This document shows positions 1 to 7,257 of a stretch of DNA of 10,182 nt, piece after piece. This DNA comes from CAYVSF01 sp046482855 (lineage in GTDB: Bacteria; Bacteroidota; Bacteroidia; Bacteroidales; UBA12077). Under the pieces are notes generated by a model. It had not been told where the DNA came from. It saw only the letters and a list, made by a program, of their open reading frames with translations, and searched no databases. Position 1 is the first letter of the stretch; each line of letters begins with the position of its first letter. The translations under genes were made by a program, and so were the position numbers. The stretch lies in contig JAWOEH010000161.1 of the NCBI GenBank assembly GCA_046482855.1, positions 1 through 10,182 of the forward strand. Direction: 5' to 3'.

Positions 1-1563
1 TCCAATTTGCATTTCACAATTATTGTCGTCGGTTGCCCAAATATCGTGGTCTCCGCCTGGCACATTTTGAAAAATTGTATCTGTTTGCCAGGTAGCTCTA
101 TTGTCAATGGAGAACTGCAACGTTCCTGTACCCCCTTGGGCTCCCAAAAGAGTGACAGAGCCAGTGCTTTCGCCTTCACAAGCATCCACTACAAGAGCAT
201 CATCCACTACAATCTGCTCGGGGATCTCATCACCGTAAAGGCCTGTATTATATTGTATAGTTGCAGAGCCAGTACATCCGTTGGCATCTGTTACTTCCAC
301 ACGATAGTCTCCCTGCTCAACACCTGTATATAAAGCATCGGTAACACCTGTATTTACCCATACACTATTAACAAAATCGTACTTATACCAGAGGTATGAA
401 TAGCCGCCAACACCGCCGTTTCCGGAGGCCAGCAACTCGCCATCGGCACTGGTAAAACAACTTACATGTTTTTCTACTGTAATAGTGGCATTCACAGGAT
501 CGGGTTCGTTAATATCAACAAGTTGCTGATTCAGTCCTGCACTACTTCCCTGAATCCGAACCAGGTAAACATGATCTTCCAATGAAGCTTCAATACCTGT
601 AAACCTATGATTTTGTTCCGGTTTAATTTCTGTATGTTCATCTAATCTCGAACCTATCAGATCATTAATTGTATCATAATGATAAAGGGAATAGGTGTAA
701 TCGGGTGATCCTCCGGAAATTTCCACATAAATTTCGCCGCTACTACCTCCATTACATAGTACATCAGTTGCGCTTAAAGTAACGATATTGATAGCACTCA
801 TTCCTCCCTTTAAATTACCACTCTTTACCTGTAAAGGCATTCCGGCTTTAAAACTCTTGTTAGAAATCTTTTCATAGAGCGTTATATCAGCATCTGTAAG
901 GTCTATCTGATCTTGCCCCACGCCGGAAAAATCCAGACGATCCACATGTATCTCAGATCCGGAAAAATTTTGTACTTGTTCATTGTTACTATCAACAAAA
1001 AAGGTGCTTGCCCTTAGTTTATGTCCATTGGTTTTCAGCGACCCCTTCTTCACCAATACATCGCCGGAGGTTTCTAGCGGTTGTGCCAATTCCCACTGTC
1101 CATCGGGATTGTCAAACACCACATTGCCATGTAAACCGGTTGCCACATCAATGGTTGCCTCTTCACCGGAAGTGAGCAGCCAGTCGCCATAAAAGGCATC
1201 CTTCAAGGAGGCGGGAATAACCACATCGCCGGCAACATGCAATTGAGCGCCGGTAAGTTGCTTGAATAAAAATCCTTTACTCTTGAGCGTAAAGGCTCCC
1301 CGGGTAACAAGCAGACTCTTACAGAACGCCTCATCGGCAATCTGTACTTGTCCATTAGCTTGCTGAAACGATTGTGCATCAAAAATCACCGGATTATCCA
1401 GTGTGGGCACCGAGGCACCCCCTTCTCCTCCACTGGTTTCGGACCAGTGCGTGGGATCGCTCCACGATCCGCTTCCATTTACCCAAAAACGTTCTTGTGC
1501 ATCCACTGCAGTAAATAAAAAAAAGGAACACACGATGGCTAGGACAGTAAACTTTGCTCTCAT
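1..1563 (-). CDS. Large secreted surface protein with SprB-like repeats, N-terminal part (runs off the left edge)
   Basis: The frame is open from an ATG at 1563 to the window edge: 521 codons without a stop, with the C-terminus missing. Residues 1-22 form a signal peptide (basic start, hydrophobic core, VDA before QE). Residues 27-40 carry a W-x-N-G-S-G-x-W-S-D-x-x-H-W motif followed by VPTLDNPVIFDAQSF (53-66), a pattern I associate with the N-termini of large exported Bacteroidota proteins. Residues 70-255 are beta-rich and read like repetitive beta-helix or filler. Three SprB/Ig-like units follow, at about 259-354, 357-436 and 449-521+, with C-N-G-G-S-S-G-E-I and G-D-Y-R-V-E-V-T-D-A-N-G-C signatures. 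SprB-type repeats occur in gliding adhesins and other type IX-secreted proteins. A C-terminal sorting domain is expected but lies outside the window. The gene stands alone behind a terminator. Family placement is by motif; the exact function (adhesin or other) is inferred. Confidence 0.88.
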   Translation of the reverse strand, partial: MRAKFTVLAIVCSFFLFTAVDAQERFWVNGSGSWSDPTHWSETSGGEGGASVPTLDNPVIFDAQSFQQANGQVQIADEAFCKSLLVTRGAFTLKSKGFLFKQLTGAQLHVAGDVVIPASLKDAFYGDWLLTSGEEATIDVATGLHGNVVFDNPDGQWELAQPLETSGDVLVKKGSLKTNGHKLRASTFFVDSNNEQVQNFSGSEIHVDRLDFSGVGQDQIDLTDADITLYEKISNKSFKAGMPLQVKSGNLKGGMSAINIVTLSATDVLCNGGSSGEIYVEISGGSPDYTYSLYHYDTINDLIGSRLDEHTEIKPEQNHRFTGIEASLEDHVYLVRIQGSSAGLNQQLVDINEPDPVNATITVEKHVSCFTSADGELLASGNGGVGGYSYLWYKYDFVNSVWVNTGVTDALYTGVEQGDYRVEVTDANGCTGSATIQYNTGLYGDEIPEQIVVDDALVVDACEGESTGSVTLLGAQGGTGTLQFSIDNRATWQTDTIFQNVPGGDHDIWATDDNNCEMQIG

Positions 1564-1619
1564 ACTCCGGTTTATGAATTAGAATTAGGCAATTGTTGAT
1601 AAAATCAATACAATGTTAA

Positions 1620-1660
1620 TAAAATTTTACGTCGACCCTTTGCATTTGTTTCAAAAATTA
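1620..1660 (-). promoter_or_regulatory. Weak candidate promoter for the surface protein gene
   Basis: Reading the minus strand upstream of the ATG at 1563, TTTTTG (1657-1652) is followed after 22 bases by an A/T-rich TAAAATTTTA (1629-1620). This only loosely resembles the Bacteroidota pattern TTTG, 19-21 bases, TAnnTTTG, because the -7 box lacks its final G. It is the best match in the 1564-1702 interval. No Shine-Dalgarno sequence precedes the start. Confidence 0.22.
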
Positions 1661-1702
1661 GGTTACCCACACGTCTGAGTCCATATTTTTTATTAACAAA
1701 GC

Positions 1703-1725
1703 AAGCACTGATTTCCTCAGTGCTT
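1703..1725 (-). terminator. Intrinsic terminator of the rbfA-methyltransferase-permease operon
   Basis: AAGCACTGA (1703-1711) and TCAGTGCTT (1717-1725) are perfect 9-bp arms around a 5-base loop, 29 bp after the permease stop. On the minus strand the stem is followed by GCTTTGTTAATAAAAAA, which is T-rich only at first, so the U-tract is imperfect. It separates the operon from the downstream surface protein gene, which therefore needs its own promoter. Confidence 0.65.
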
Positions 1726-1754
1726 CTCAGGTTATTGTTAATAACTTGCGGCAA

Positions 1755-2975
1755 CTAGGTATGTATAAGATCTTGTCGGAGGTGTTTTCGCATCATCAAA
1801 CGAACTATTGTATAGCTATTTACAGCTCCTAACAAAATTACGACTCCGGTAATAGCCAGGACATCCACGCTTCTTATGACCACCGGATAATTATCGGTGA
1901 TAAACTCACCCGGATTTCCCATCTTCACAATTCCAAACTGTATTTGCAACCAACAAACTAAAAGACCCAGCGCCAATCCCATAAAGGCTCCCGAGAGGGT
2001 AATCAGCCATCCTTCATAAAAGAAAATTCGCCGGATGGTGCGCATTTTGGCGCCAAGGCTTCGCAAAACACCAATATCCTTTTCCTTCTCCACCAACAGC
2101 ATAATGATTGCGCCAATAATATTGGCCGAAGCAATGAGCAGTATAAACATAAGTACCATAAATACATACCACTTTTCCGACTTCATCACCTTATAAAATA
2201 CTTCATGCTGCTGATAACGATCCTGTATATCAAAACCCTCGCCTAAAAACGCAGCTAGGCGTGCCTGCACATCTTTGGTAGCACCCTCATGTACTTTCAG
2301 CTCCAAGGCAGTTACAGCATGTGGATGGCGCAGCATACGCCGCATAAACTCTAGCGGCACCAGCAAATATTGTTGATCGTATTCAGCCTGTACCGAAAAA
2401 ATGCCGGCAGGAGCCAAATAGCCCTTATTAAAGGCACTCTGCGCATTAACGGCAGTTCGATCCGGGATAAACACTTCAATAGGATCGACAAAATGCACAT
2501 TCAGTGACAGATGGCGCGCAACCCCATTTCCCACAACAGCAAACCGACTTCCTCCCTCTTTCAGACGAAACTCCCCACTTACCACCATACTATCGACCCC
2601 TGAAACCAGTTCAAACTGCTCATCCACGCCTTTGAGTAACCCCAGAAACTCCTTATCGCCATAGCGTATGAGTGCATTCTCTTCCAGCACCTTACTCACA
2701 TATTGTACCCCTTGCATCTGCTCCAGTTGAGCTAACGAATCAGGGGATAGTGTAAAGACTTTTCCTGTTTTCGGTAAGATCTTTACATCCGGATCAAAAC
2801 TTTTGTGAGTATCTTTCAACAACCCATCAATGCCATTAAAAACAGACAAGACAATAACCAGCGCTGCCGTGCCCACCATAATGCTGATGAAGGAGATACC
2901 CGAAATGATGTTAATCACATTTCGCGACTTTTTGGCTAATAAATACCGGCGTGCTATGTAAAAAGGGAAATTCAC
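1755..2975 (-). CDS. FtsX-like ABC transporter permease, LolC/LolE type
   Basis: A 406-residue inner-membrane permease of the family that, in its Lol branch, releases lipoproteins from the inner membrane with the help of a LolD ATPase. The N-terminal FYIARRYLLAKKSRNVINIIS is typical of LolC/E proteins. Predicted membrane segments lie at about 22-48, 270-295, 322-345 and 370-393. A periplasmic domain of roughly 220 residues sits between the first two. EKEKDIGVLRSLGA (296-309) is the cytoplasmic coupling region. Length fits the family. The start is GTG at 2975, only 6 bases after the methyltransferase stop. It is the only start that keeps the conserved N-terminus, since the next Met is residue 34. 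No ATPase gene is in the window, so the partner must be encoded elsewhere. LolC/E-like placement is firm; the actual cargo is inferred. Confidence 0.9.
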   Translation of the reverse strand: MNFPFYIARRYLLAKKSRNVINIISGISFISIMVGTAALVIVLSVFNGIDGLLKDTHKSFDPDVKILPKTGKVFTLSPDSLAQLEQMQGVQYVSKVLEENALIRYGDKEFLGLLKGVDEQFELVSGVDSMVVSGEFRLKEGGSRFAVVGNGVARHLSLNVHFVDPIEVFIPDRTAVNAQSAFNKGYLAPAGIFSVQAEYDQQYLLVPLEFMRRMLRHPHAVTALELKVHEGATKDVQARLAAFLGEGFDIQDRYQQHEVFYKVMKSEKWYVFMVLMFILLIASANIIGAIIMLLVEKEKDIGVLRSLGAKMRTIRRIFFYEGWLITLSGAFMGLALGLLVCWLQIQFGIVKMGNPGEFITDNYPVVIRSVDVLAITGVVILLGAVNSYTIVRLMMRKHLRQDLIHT

Positions 2976-2981
2976 AGGCGC

Positions 2982-3791
2982 TTATTTAATGGCTTTAACA
3001 ATCAATCCGGTTCCTGAAGGGTGATCTTTTCGTACATCCCAATAATTGCAAAGCAAACAGAAGGGAAATACAACCAGGTAGTAAAAAGGCAGCAACAGAT
3101 AAAAGAGTTTACTCCGATTCAACCACAAAATGGGTTGTTTCATGGTAAGACGCCAGGAGAGTTTTCCGGGTGCCCCATAGGAATAGCGGGATTGTATAGT
3201 GGTAAATCCGGCCTTTCCCAGTTTCTGCTCAATCTCTTCAATGCTATATCCATCACGCACATGCTCATCGATAAAGGAGTGATCATCTTCCCCGTGCACA
3301 TCGGATCCTCCCTTATCGGAAGGTGTAGAGATTAACAGAAGCCCTCCGGGTTTTAAGGACTCATAAAACCTTTTGAACACTTCGGTATCCTCCTCAATAT
3401 GCTCCATCACATCAACCGAAAGAATCAGGTCGTAGGAATTCTCCCTTTTGTAGGTGGTAAGATCGCCATATTCAAAAAACACTCTGTTGCTCAAACCAAT
3501 GTCATCGAAGAAACGGTTACAGTCTTTTATCTGTTCCGTTTTAATGTCTACCGCTTCGATGGTGCTATGGCGAAACATACGAGCCAAAAAGTGGCTGTAC
3601 TGACCAAATCCGGAACCTGCATCTAAAATATGCAAGGATGCCTGTTGATTGTTGCGCCATCTTTTCAACTCTTTACGAATATGCCAGGTACGCAACAACA
3701 GCAAATCCAACATTTTGTAAAAGGTAATACGCATCCAGGGATGTTGGTTAAAAAACACGCCCAGTTGACTTTTTATCGGATCATATTTCAT
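2982..3791 (-). CDS. Class I SAM-dependent methyltransferase, substrate unknown
   Basis: A 269-residue protein with a Rossmann-type methyltransferase core. Motif I is LDAGSGFGQ (56-64, binds S-adenosylmethionine). An acidic D82 after strand 2 fits the ribose contact. YDLILSVDVMEHIEED (120-135) is the post-I/motif II region, and LKPGGLLLISTP (146-157) is motif III. The EH in VMEHI and the L-K-P-G-G-L-L-L-I-S-T-P segment resemble UbiE/UbiG-like and glycan- or lipid-modifying methyltransferases. Residues 229-248 are strongly hydrophobic (FYLLLPFYYLVVFPFCLLCN), suggesting association with the membrane or a lipid substrate. The gene sits 17 bp after rbfA and 6 bp before the permease, so the three are surely co-transcribed. 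The target is unknown; a link to the permease is only contextual. Confidence 0.85.
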   Translation of the reverse strand: MKYDPIKSQLGVFFNQHPWMRITFYKMLDLLLLRTWHIRKELKRWRNNQQASLHILDAGSGFGQYSHFLARMFRHSTIEAVDIKTEQIKDCNRFFDDIGLSNRVFFEYGDLTTYKRENSYDLILSVDVMEHIEEDTEVFKRFYESLKPGGLLLISTPSDKGGSDVHGEDDHSFIDEHVRDGYSIEEIEQKLGKAGFTTIQSRYSYGAPGKLSWRLTMKQPILWLNRSKLFYLLLPFYYLVVFPFCLLCNYWDVRKDHPSGTGLIVKAIK

Positions 3792-3808
3792 GTAGCTTGG
3801 GGTATTAC

Positions 3809-4150
3809 TTACTGATCTTTCAACAAATTATCGATGTTCTCAATATAGTCGAGGGAATCATCGAGATAAAAGCGCAATTCCGGAATAATACGCACCTGCT
3901 TCCCAATCCGGGTGCCAAGATCATACCGTATGCGGCTGTTTTGCTCATTGATCATGGCTAAAAATTGCTGTTTATCCTCCACAGGAAACAAACTTAAGTA
4001 TACCTTTGCCAAGGCAAGATCAGCTGTAACGCGCACTGCAGTGACAGTAATCATTTTTCCCTGGAACATCGACTGACTGTTCCGTTGGAAGTAAGTTCCC
4101 AGCTCTTTTTGCACCAAACGTGCAATTTTATCCGTACGATTTGCTCCCAT
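3809..4150 (-). CDS. rbfA: Ribosome-binding factor A
   Basis: A 113-residue single KH-type domain protein that binds the 30S subunit near the 5' end of 16S rRNA and acts in late small-subunit maturation and cold adaptation. The N-terminal RTDKIARLVQKELGTYFQ (5-22), the central VRVTADLALAKVYLSLFP (39-56) and the C-terminal IRYDLGTRIGKQVRIIPELRF (74-94) with DDSLDYIENIDNLL (97-110) match the family along its whole length. I chose the ATG at 4150 over an in-frame TTG at 4168, because the family normally starts a few residues before R-x-x-K-I-A. It is the first gene of a three-gene operon and is divergent from the patatin gene, with a 74-bp shared upstream region. Confidence 0.95.
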   Translation of the reverse strand: MGANRTDKIARLVQKELGTYFQRNSQSMFQGKMITVTAVRVTADLALAKVYLSLFPVEDKQQFLAMINEQNSRIRYDLGTRIGKQVRIIPELRFYLDDSLDYIENIDNLLKDQ

Positions 4151-4165
4151 ACCATAAATTTTTAG

Positions 4166-4173
4166 CAAATTTA
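4166..4173 (-). promoter_or_regulatory. Candidate -7 box of the rbfA operon promoter
   Basis: On the minus strand this reads TAAATTTG, an exact match to the Bacteroidota -7 consensus TAnnTTTG, 15 bases upstream of the rbfA ATG. No clear TTTG -33 element lies 19-21 bases further upstream; TTTA at 4200-4197 is the nearest candidate. The leader would be only about 10 bases long. Confidence 0.35.
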
Positions 4174-4224
4174 AACAACATTAAGGAAAGATTGCTTAAA
4201 GTAAAGAAATTAACCTGCAAAACT

Positions 4225-5034
4225 ATGATAAAGATTAACAAATTCTTCAATAAGAAAGCTGGAAAAACCTACTCGTTAGGATTGGTATTAAGCGGGGGTG
4301 CAGCGCGAGGGCTGGCGCACCTGGGCGTATTGAAAGCCATGGAAGAGGTAGACCTACACCCCGACATTATCTCCGGCGTATCGGCCGGGGCTTTAGCCGG
4401 TGGCCTCTATGCCGATGGCAAGTCACCCGAAGAGATCCTGGAGATCTTCAAACAAAACGGTTTCTTTGATTTCGCTCGTTTTACCATACCCAAGGCAGGC
4501 TTTATGAGCACCGACAAACTCTTAAATGTGTTACAAAGAGAATTGAACGCAAAGGTGTTCAGCGATTTAAACATGCCTTTTTATGCTGCGGCCGCCAACC
4601 TGAATGCGGGAAAAATCGCCTATTTCTCCGAAGGAGAACTGGCTCCACGCATAGTTGCCTCGGCAAGCATTCCGGTTTTATTTCAGCCTAAGGAAATTGA
4701 AGGATCGATTTATGTAGATGGAGGTGTTTTTGACAACTTGCCACGCAAACCCATACAGGAACAATGCAAACACCTGATTGGCGTACACGTAAATCCCACC
4801 GGGTACGAAGAAAAACTGGACAGCATGATTAGCATCGCCTCACGTACGTTCCATCTCACGGTGGGGGCAAAGATTTCGCACGAAAAGGAAAACTTCAACC
4901 TCTTCATCGAGCCAGAAGAGCTGAAAAAATATACATTGCTAAATATTTCTAAGGCCGACGAGATCTACAAACACGGATACGAAACGGCACAAAAAGCACT
5001 GACCGATGAAAAGGTTCGCGAGCTAAAAAGCTGA
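4225..5034 (+). CDS. Patatin-like phospholipase
   Basis: A 269-residue serine lipid acyl hydrolase of the bacterial patatin/RssA type. The oxyanion-hole glycine loop is GGAARG (24-29). The nucleophile elbow is GVSAG (51-55, Ser53). The second member of the Ser-Asp dyad is in VDGGVFDNLP (164-173, Asp165). The order and spacing of the three motifs are canonical, so the enzyme should be active. No signal peptide or membrane segment is visible, so it is probably cytosolic or peripheral on the membrane, cleaving acyl esters. The open frame extends upstream to a GTG at 4120, inside antisense rbfA. The ATG at 4225 is chosen because it lies in the intergenic region and gives the usual short lead before the glycine loop. 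The gene is divergent from rbfA and is followed by a weak terminator before cysS. Confidence 0.92.
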   Translation: MIKINKFFNKKAGKTYSLGLVLSGGAARGLAHLGVLKAMEEVDLHPDIISGVSAGALAGGLYADGKSPEEILEIFKQNGFFDFARFTIPKAGFMSTDKLLNVLQRELNAKVFSDLNMPFYAAAANLNAGKIAYFSEGELAPRIVASASIPVLFQPKEIEGSIYVDGGVFDNLPRKPIQEQCKHLIGVHVNPTGYEEKLDSMISIASRTFHLTVGAKISHEKENFNLFIEPEELKKYTLLNISKADEIYKHGYETAQKALTDEKVRELKS

Positions 5035-5066
5035 CGATCTTCCCGAAAGATAAGGAGAGCAATTAC

Positions 5067-5087
5067 AAAGCAAGCTGTGCTTTTTTA
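5067..5087 (+). terminator. Small intrinsic terminator after the patatin-like gene
   Basis: AAAGCA (5067-5072), a 5-base loop AGCTG and TGCTTT (5078-5083) form a 6-bp stem running straight into TTTATTA. It lies 32 bp after the phospholipase stop. The stem is short, so termination may be partial, and the T-run merges with the candidate -7 box of cysS. Confidence 0.45.
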
Positions 5088-5088
5088 T

Positions 5089-5096
5089 TACTTTTG
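5089..5096 (+). promoter_or_regulatory. Candidate -7 box of the cysS promoter
   Basis: TACTTTTG matches TAnnTTTG exactly and lies 15 bases before the cysS ATG at 5112. This is the same spacing as the candidate box upstream of rbfA. No good TTTG is present at the expected -33 position, which falls inside the terminator stem of the preceding gene. Confidence 0.42.
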
Positions 5097-5111
5097 CAAA
5101 AATTTTCCATC

Positions 5112-6587
5112 ATGTCAAAAAATTTGGTACTACACAATAGCCTTACACGCACGAAAGAACGTTTTGAACCTATCAATCCGCCTCATGTGGGACTGTACGT
5201 GTGCGGCCCCACCGTCTATGGCGATGCCCACCTGGGCCATGCCCGGCCGGCCATAACCTTCGACTTGCTCTTTCGCTATTTGCAACATAACAAATACAAA
5301 GTACGCTACGTGCGCAACATAACAGATGTAGGCCATCTGGAAAATGATGCCGACGAAGGCGAGGACAAAATTGCCAAAAAAGCACGCCTGGAGGAGCTGG
5401 AGCCCATGGAGATTGTGGAGCACTATACGCACCACTATCACCAAAACATGGACGCCCTTAATGTGAAGCGCCCCAGTATCGAGCCCCGTGCTTCGGGACA
5501 TATCATCGAACAACAGGAGATGGTGCGAAAAATTATGGACGCCGGTTATGCCTACGAAAAAAATGGCAGCATCTACTTCGATGTGGAAGCCTACAACAAA
5601 ACATACGAATACGGCAAGCTCTCAGGGCGTAAATTGGAGGACATGCTTAGCAATACACGCGAGCTGGACGGCCAGCAGGAGAAGAAAAACCCTTTCGACT
5701 TTGCCCTTTGGAAAAAAGCTACGCCGCAGCATATTATGCGATGGCCTTCGGAGTGGAGCGACGGTTTTCCGGGATGGCATATGGAGTGTTCAGCCATGAG
5801 CACCAAATACCTGGGCGAATCCTTCGACATCCACGGTGGCGGCATGGACTTGCTTTTCCCTCATCACGAGTGCGAAATTGCCCAATCTACCGCCGCTAAT
5901 GGGAAAGAGTCGGTAAGATACTGGATGCACAACAACATGATTACCATCAACGGGCAGAAAATGGGCAAATCGCTGGGCAACTTCATTACCCTGGACGAAC
6001 TGTTTTCCGGGAGCCACAAATTGCTCGAACAAGCCTACAGCCCCATGACAGTGAGGTTTTTCATTCTGCAGGCACACTACCGCAGCACCCTGGACTTCTC
6101 GAACCAAGCCTTGCAAGCTGCCGAAAAAGGGCTGCAGCGACTGCTAAATGCCCAGGAAGTACTGCAGCAAATAAAGCCGGGCGCGAACACCACCGTGGAT
6201 CTCGATGCATTTGAGAAAAACGCTTACGCAGCACTGGACGACGATTTGAACAGTCCGATTTTGATTGCCCACCTGTTCGATCTTTCCAAATCGATAAACA
6301 ACCTGGCTACCGGAAAGGAGACTGTTACCGAAGAAGATCTCAACCGCCTGAAAACGCTGTTCAACAGTTTTGTGGTGGATATTTTGGGATTACGTAACGA
6401 CAAAGCCACAGCATCGGCCGATAATGCCGATTTGAGCAGCGAATTGATTGAAATGTTGTTGCAAGTACGCATGGAGGCCAAGAAGAATAAGGACTTTGCA
6501 ACGTCCGACAAGATCCGCGACGGGCTGAAAGCCAAAGGCGTAGTGGTAAAAGACACACCCGATGGCTACGAATGGGAGATGGCGTAA
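5112..6587 (+). CDS. cysS: Cysteinyl-tRNA synthetase
   Basis: A 491-residue class I synthetase that charges tRNA-Cys with cysteine in the cytosol. The N-terminal YVCGPTVYGDAHLGHAR (29-45) contains the HIGH-type signature as HLGH (40-43). The second ATP-binding signature is GQKMGKSLGN (281-290), a KMGKS variant of KMSKS. Zinc ligands of the family can be placed at Cys31, Cys226 (HMECS), His251 and Glu255 (FPHHECE). The DALR-type helical domain follows at about 305-430, and the C-terminal KKNKDFATSDKIRDGLKAKGVVVKDTPDGYEW region (457-488) is typical. Length is normal. The frame is open from a TTG at 5094, but the ATG at 5112 gives the expected N-terminus. Antisense open frames inside it are shadows. 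The first plausible terminator downstream is the repeat hairpin at 6694-6720. Confidence 0.97.
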   Translation: MSKNLVLHNSLTRTKERFEPINPPHVGLYVCGPTVYGDAHLGHARPAITFDLLFRYLQHNKYKVRYVRNITDVGHLENDADEGEDKIAKKARLEELEPMEIVEHYTHHYHQNMDALNVKRPSIEPRASGHIIEQQEMVRKIMDAGYAYEKNGSIYFDVEAYNKTYEYGKLSGRKLEDMLSNTRELDGQQEKKNPFDFALWKKATPQHIMRWPSEWSDGFPGWHMECSAMSTKYLGESFDIHGGGMDLLFPHHECEIAQSTAANGKESVRYWMHNNMITINGQKMGKSLGNFITLDELFSGSHKLLEQAYSPMTVRFFILQAHYRSTLDFSNQALQAAEKGLQRLLNAQEVLQQIKPGANTTVDLDAFEKNAYAALDDDLNSPILIAHLFDLSKSINNLATGKETVTEEDLNRLKTLFNSFVVDILGLRNDKATASADNADLSSELIEMLLQVRMEAKKNKDFATSDKIRDGLKAKGVVVKDTPDGYEWEMA

Positions 6588-6693
6588 ATCCTTTGCAAAG
6601 AACAGGTGTACGAATTGGAAAATTATAGGCAAGCAGGGACTTAAGCGAAACAGAGACTAGGGGACCTCGCCTGAGCCGAAGGTGCCGTAAGCA

Positions 6694-6720
6694 AAAGCAC
6701 AGGGCAGCGCCCTGTGTTTT
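6694..6720 (+). terminator. Hairpin inside repeat copy 1, possible cysS terminator
   Basis: AAAGCACAGGGC (6694-6705), loop AGC, then GCCCTGTGTTTT (6709-6720) gives a 12-bp stem in RNA with one G-U pair. The T-run is part of the stem and is short, so efficiency is uncertain. It lies 106 bp beyond the cysS stop and is the first strong hairpin there. The opposite strand also folds into a similar hairpin ending in CTTTTGC, so it could work in both directions. Confidence 0.45.
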
Positions 6721-6782
6721 GAATACGCAAAAAACCAATCGCTTCAACTACTAACATTGCCATCCTTTTTCTGATCCATGAA

Positions 6783-6803
6783 GCCTGCCTGCGGCAGGCA
6801 GGC
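6783..6803. repeat. GC-rich palindrome in repeat copy 1
   Basis: Arms GCCTGCCTGC (6783-6792) and GCAGGCAGGC (6794-6803) pair perfectly around one base. The next 19 bases carry a second, imperfect version (CTACCTTCGGCAGGCAGGC). The same palindrome occurs at 7470-7490. It looks like a small extragenic palindromic element. Confidence 0.85.
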
Positions 6804-6916
6804 CTACCTTCGGCAGGCAGGCGAAAAGGCGTAAATTCAACCTGAAATGCCATACAAGCACCAGCGGGAATGAGTTGAAAAAACAATGGCCTATTATCAT
6901 TTCTTGATAAAACTAG

Positions 6917-6999
6917 CCGCCGAAGGTGCCATAAGCCGAAGCACTCAACCTTAAATTTAACCTCAGTTTTGGTAACACAAAGTACCACTAAGTATTTCA
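6917..6999. repeat. Diverged third copy of the repeat, with adjoining 27-bp repeat A
   Basis: CGCCGAAGGTGCCATAAGC at 6919-6937 differs by one base from the start of the composite repeat (G to A). GAAGCAC follows where the other copies have AAAGCAC, after which the central stem is replaced by unrelated A/T-rich sequence. The minus-strand frames still align loosely with those of the full copies. Positions 6973-6999 form a 27-bp block that matches 7231-7257 at 22 of 27 positions. Confidence 0.5.
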
Positions 7000-7042
7000 C
7001 AAAGTTTCAGGAAGTGAAGAGGTCAATAAGGACTAACGCTTC

Positions 7043-7203
7043 GCCCCCGGAGTGGGGCAAAAGTTTGGTAACTACCAACTCACAAGCAACCCCAAAAGTC
7101 CCGGCAGGGGCTTAAGATTTCAAGGGTATATACTGTCGCCACTGCCGTGGCTACTTAACTTGCTAGCGGGCTGCGTTACCATACTTAAGGCTCCGCTGGA
7201 GCC
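7043..7203. other. Cluster of short inverted repeats
   Basis: In 160 bp there are several separate small hairpins. GCCCC/GGGGC lies at 7043-7047 and 7054-7058. TTGG/CCAA lies at 7065-7068 and 7075-7078. CCC/GGG lies at 7100-7102 and 7107-7109. GCCAC/GTGGC lies at 7138-7142 and 7147-7151. GGCTCC/GGAGCC lies at 7189-7194 and 7198-7203. Each is short and could occur by chance; the density is what stands out. It may be a structured RNA or remnants of extragenic palindromes. No known RNA family is recognised. Confidence 0.35.
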
Positions 7204-7230
7204 AATCAACATATAGCAAACGAAATTTAT

Positions 7231-7257
7231 TAACACAGGGTATCACAAAGTATTGCA
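7231..7257 (+). repeat. 27-bp repeat B
   Basis: Matches 6973-6999 at 22 of 27 positions in the same orientation. Both begin TAACACA and contain a CAC-n-AAGTATT core. The type resembles the short CACTAAGT/CACAAAGT-like intergenic repeats seen in some bacterial genomes; that parallel is from memory. Confidence 0.5.

Larger units (their letters stand above)
6675..6827 (+). repeat. Composite repeat unit, copy 1
   Basis: The copy starts with a 77-bp segment (6675-6751) identical to 7362-7438. A diverged 21-bp spacer follows (10 of 21 bases match copy 2), then a 31-bp segment (6773-6803) identical to 7460-7490, ending in a palindrome. A further 19 bp (6804-6822), absent from copy 2, repeats the palindrome's right arm imperfectly. 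GAAAA then resumes the shared sequence. Equal spacer length in both copies shows that they descend from one unit of about 134 bp. Confidence 0.9.

Noticed and set aside
7..1192. Plus-strand open frames at 7-333 and 983-1192
   Set aside because: They lie antisense to the continuous 521-codon surface protein frame, which has a signal peptide and repeat motifs. They have no recognisable features.
4120..4224. Longer N-terminus of the patatin-like protein from GTG at 4120
   Set aside because: It would overlap the 5' end of rbfA on the opposite strand and add 35 residues unlike a signal or family domain. The ATG at 4225 fits better.
5130..6556. Several antisense and alternate-frame open frames inside cysS, up to 127 codons
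   Set aside because: cysS is unmistakable over its full length. These frames are shadows of its codon use and have no domains.
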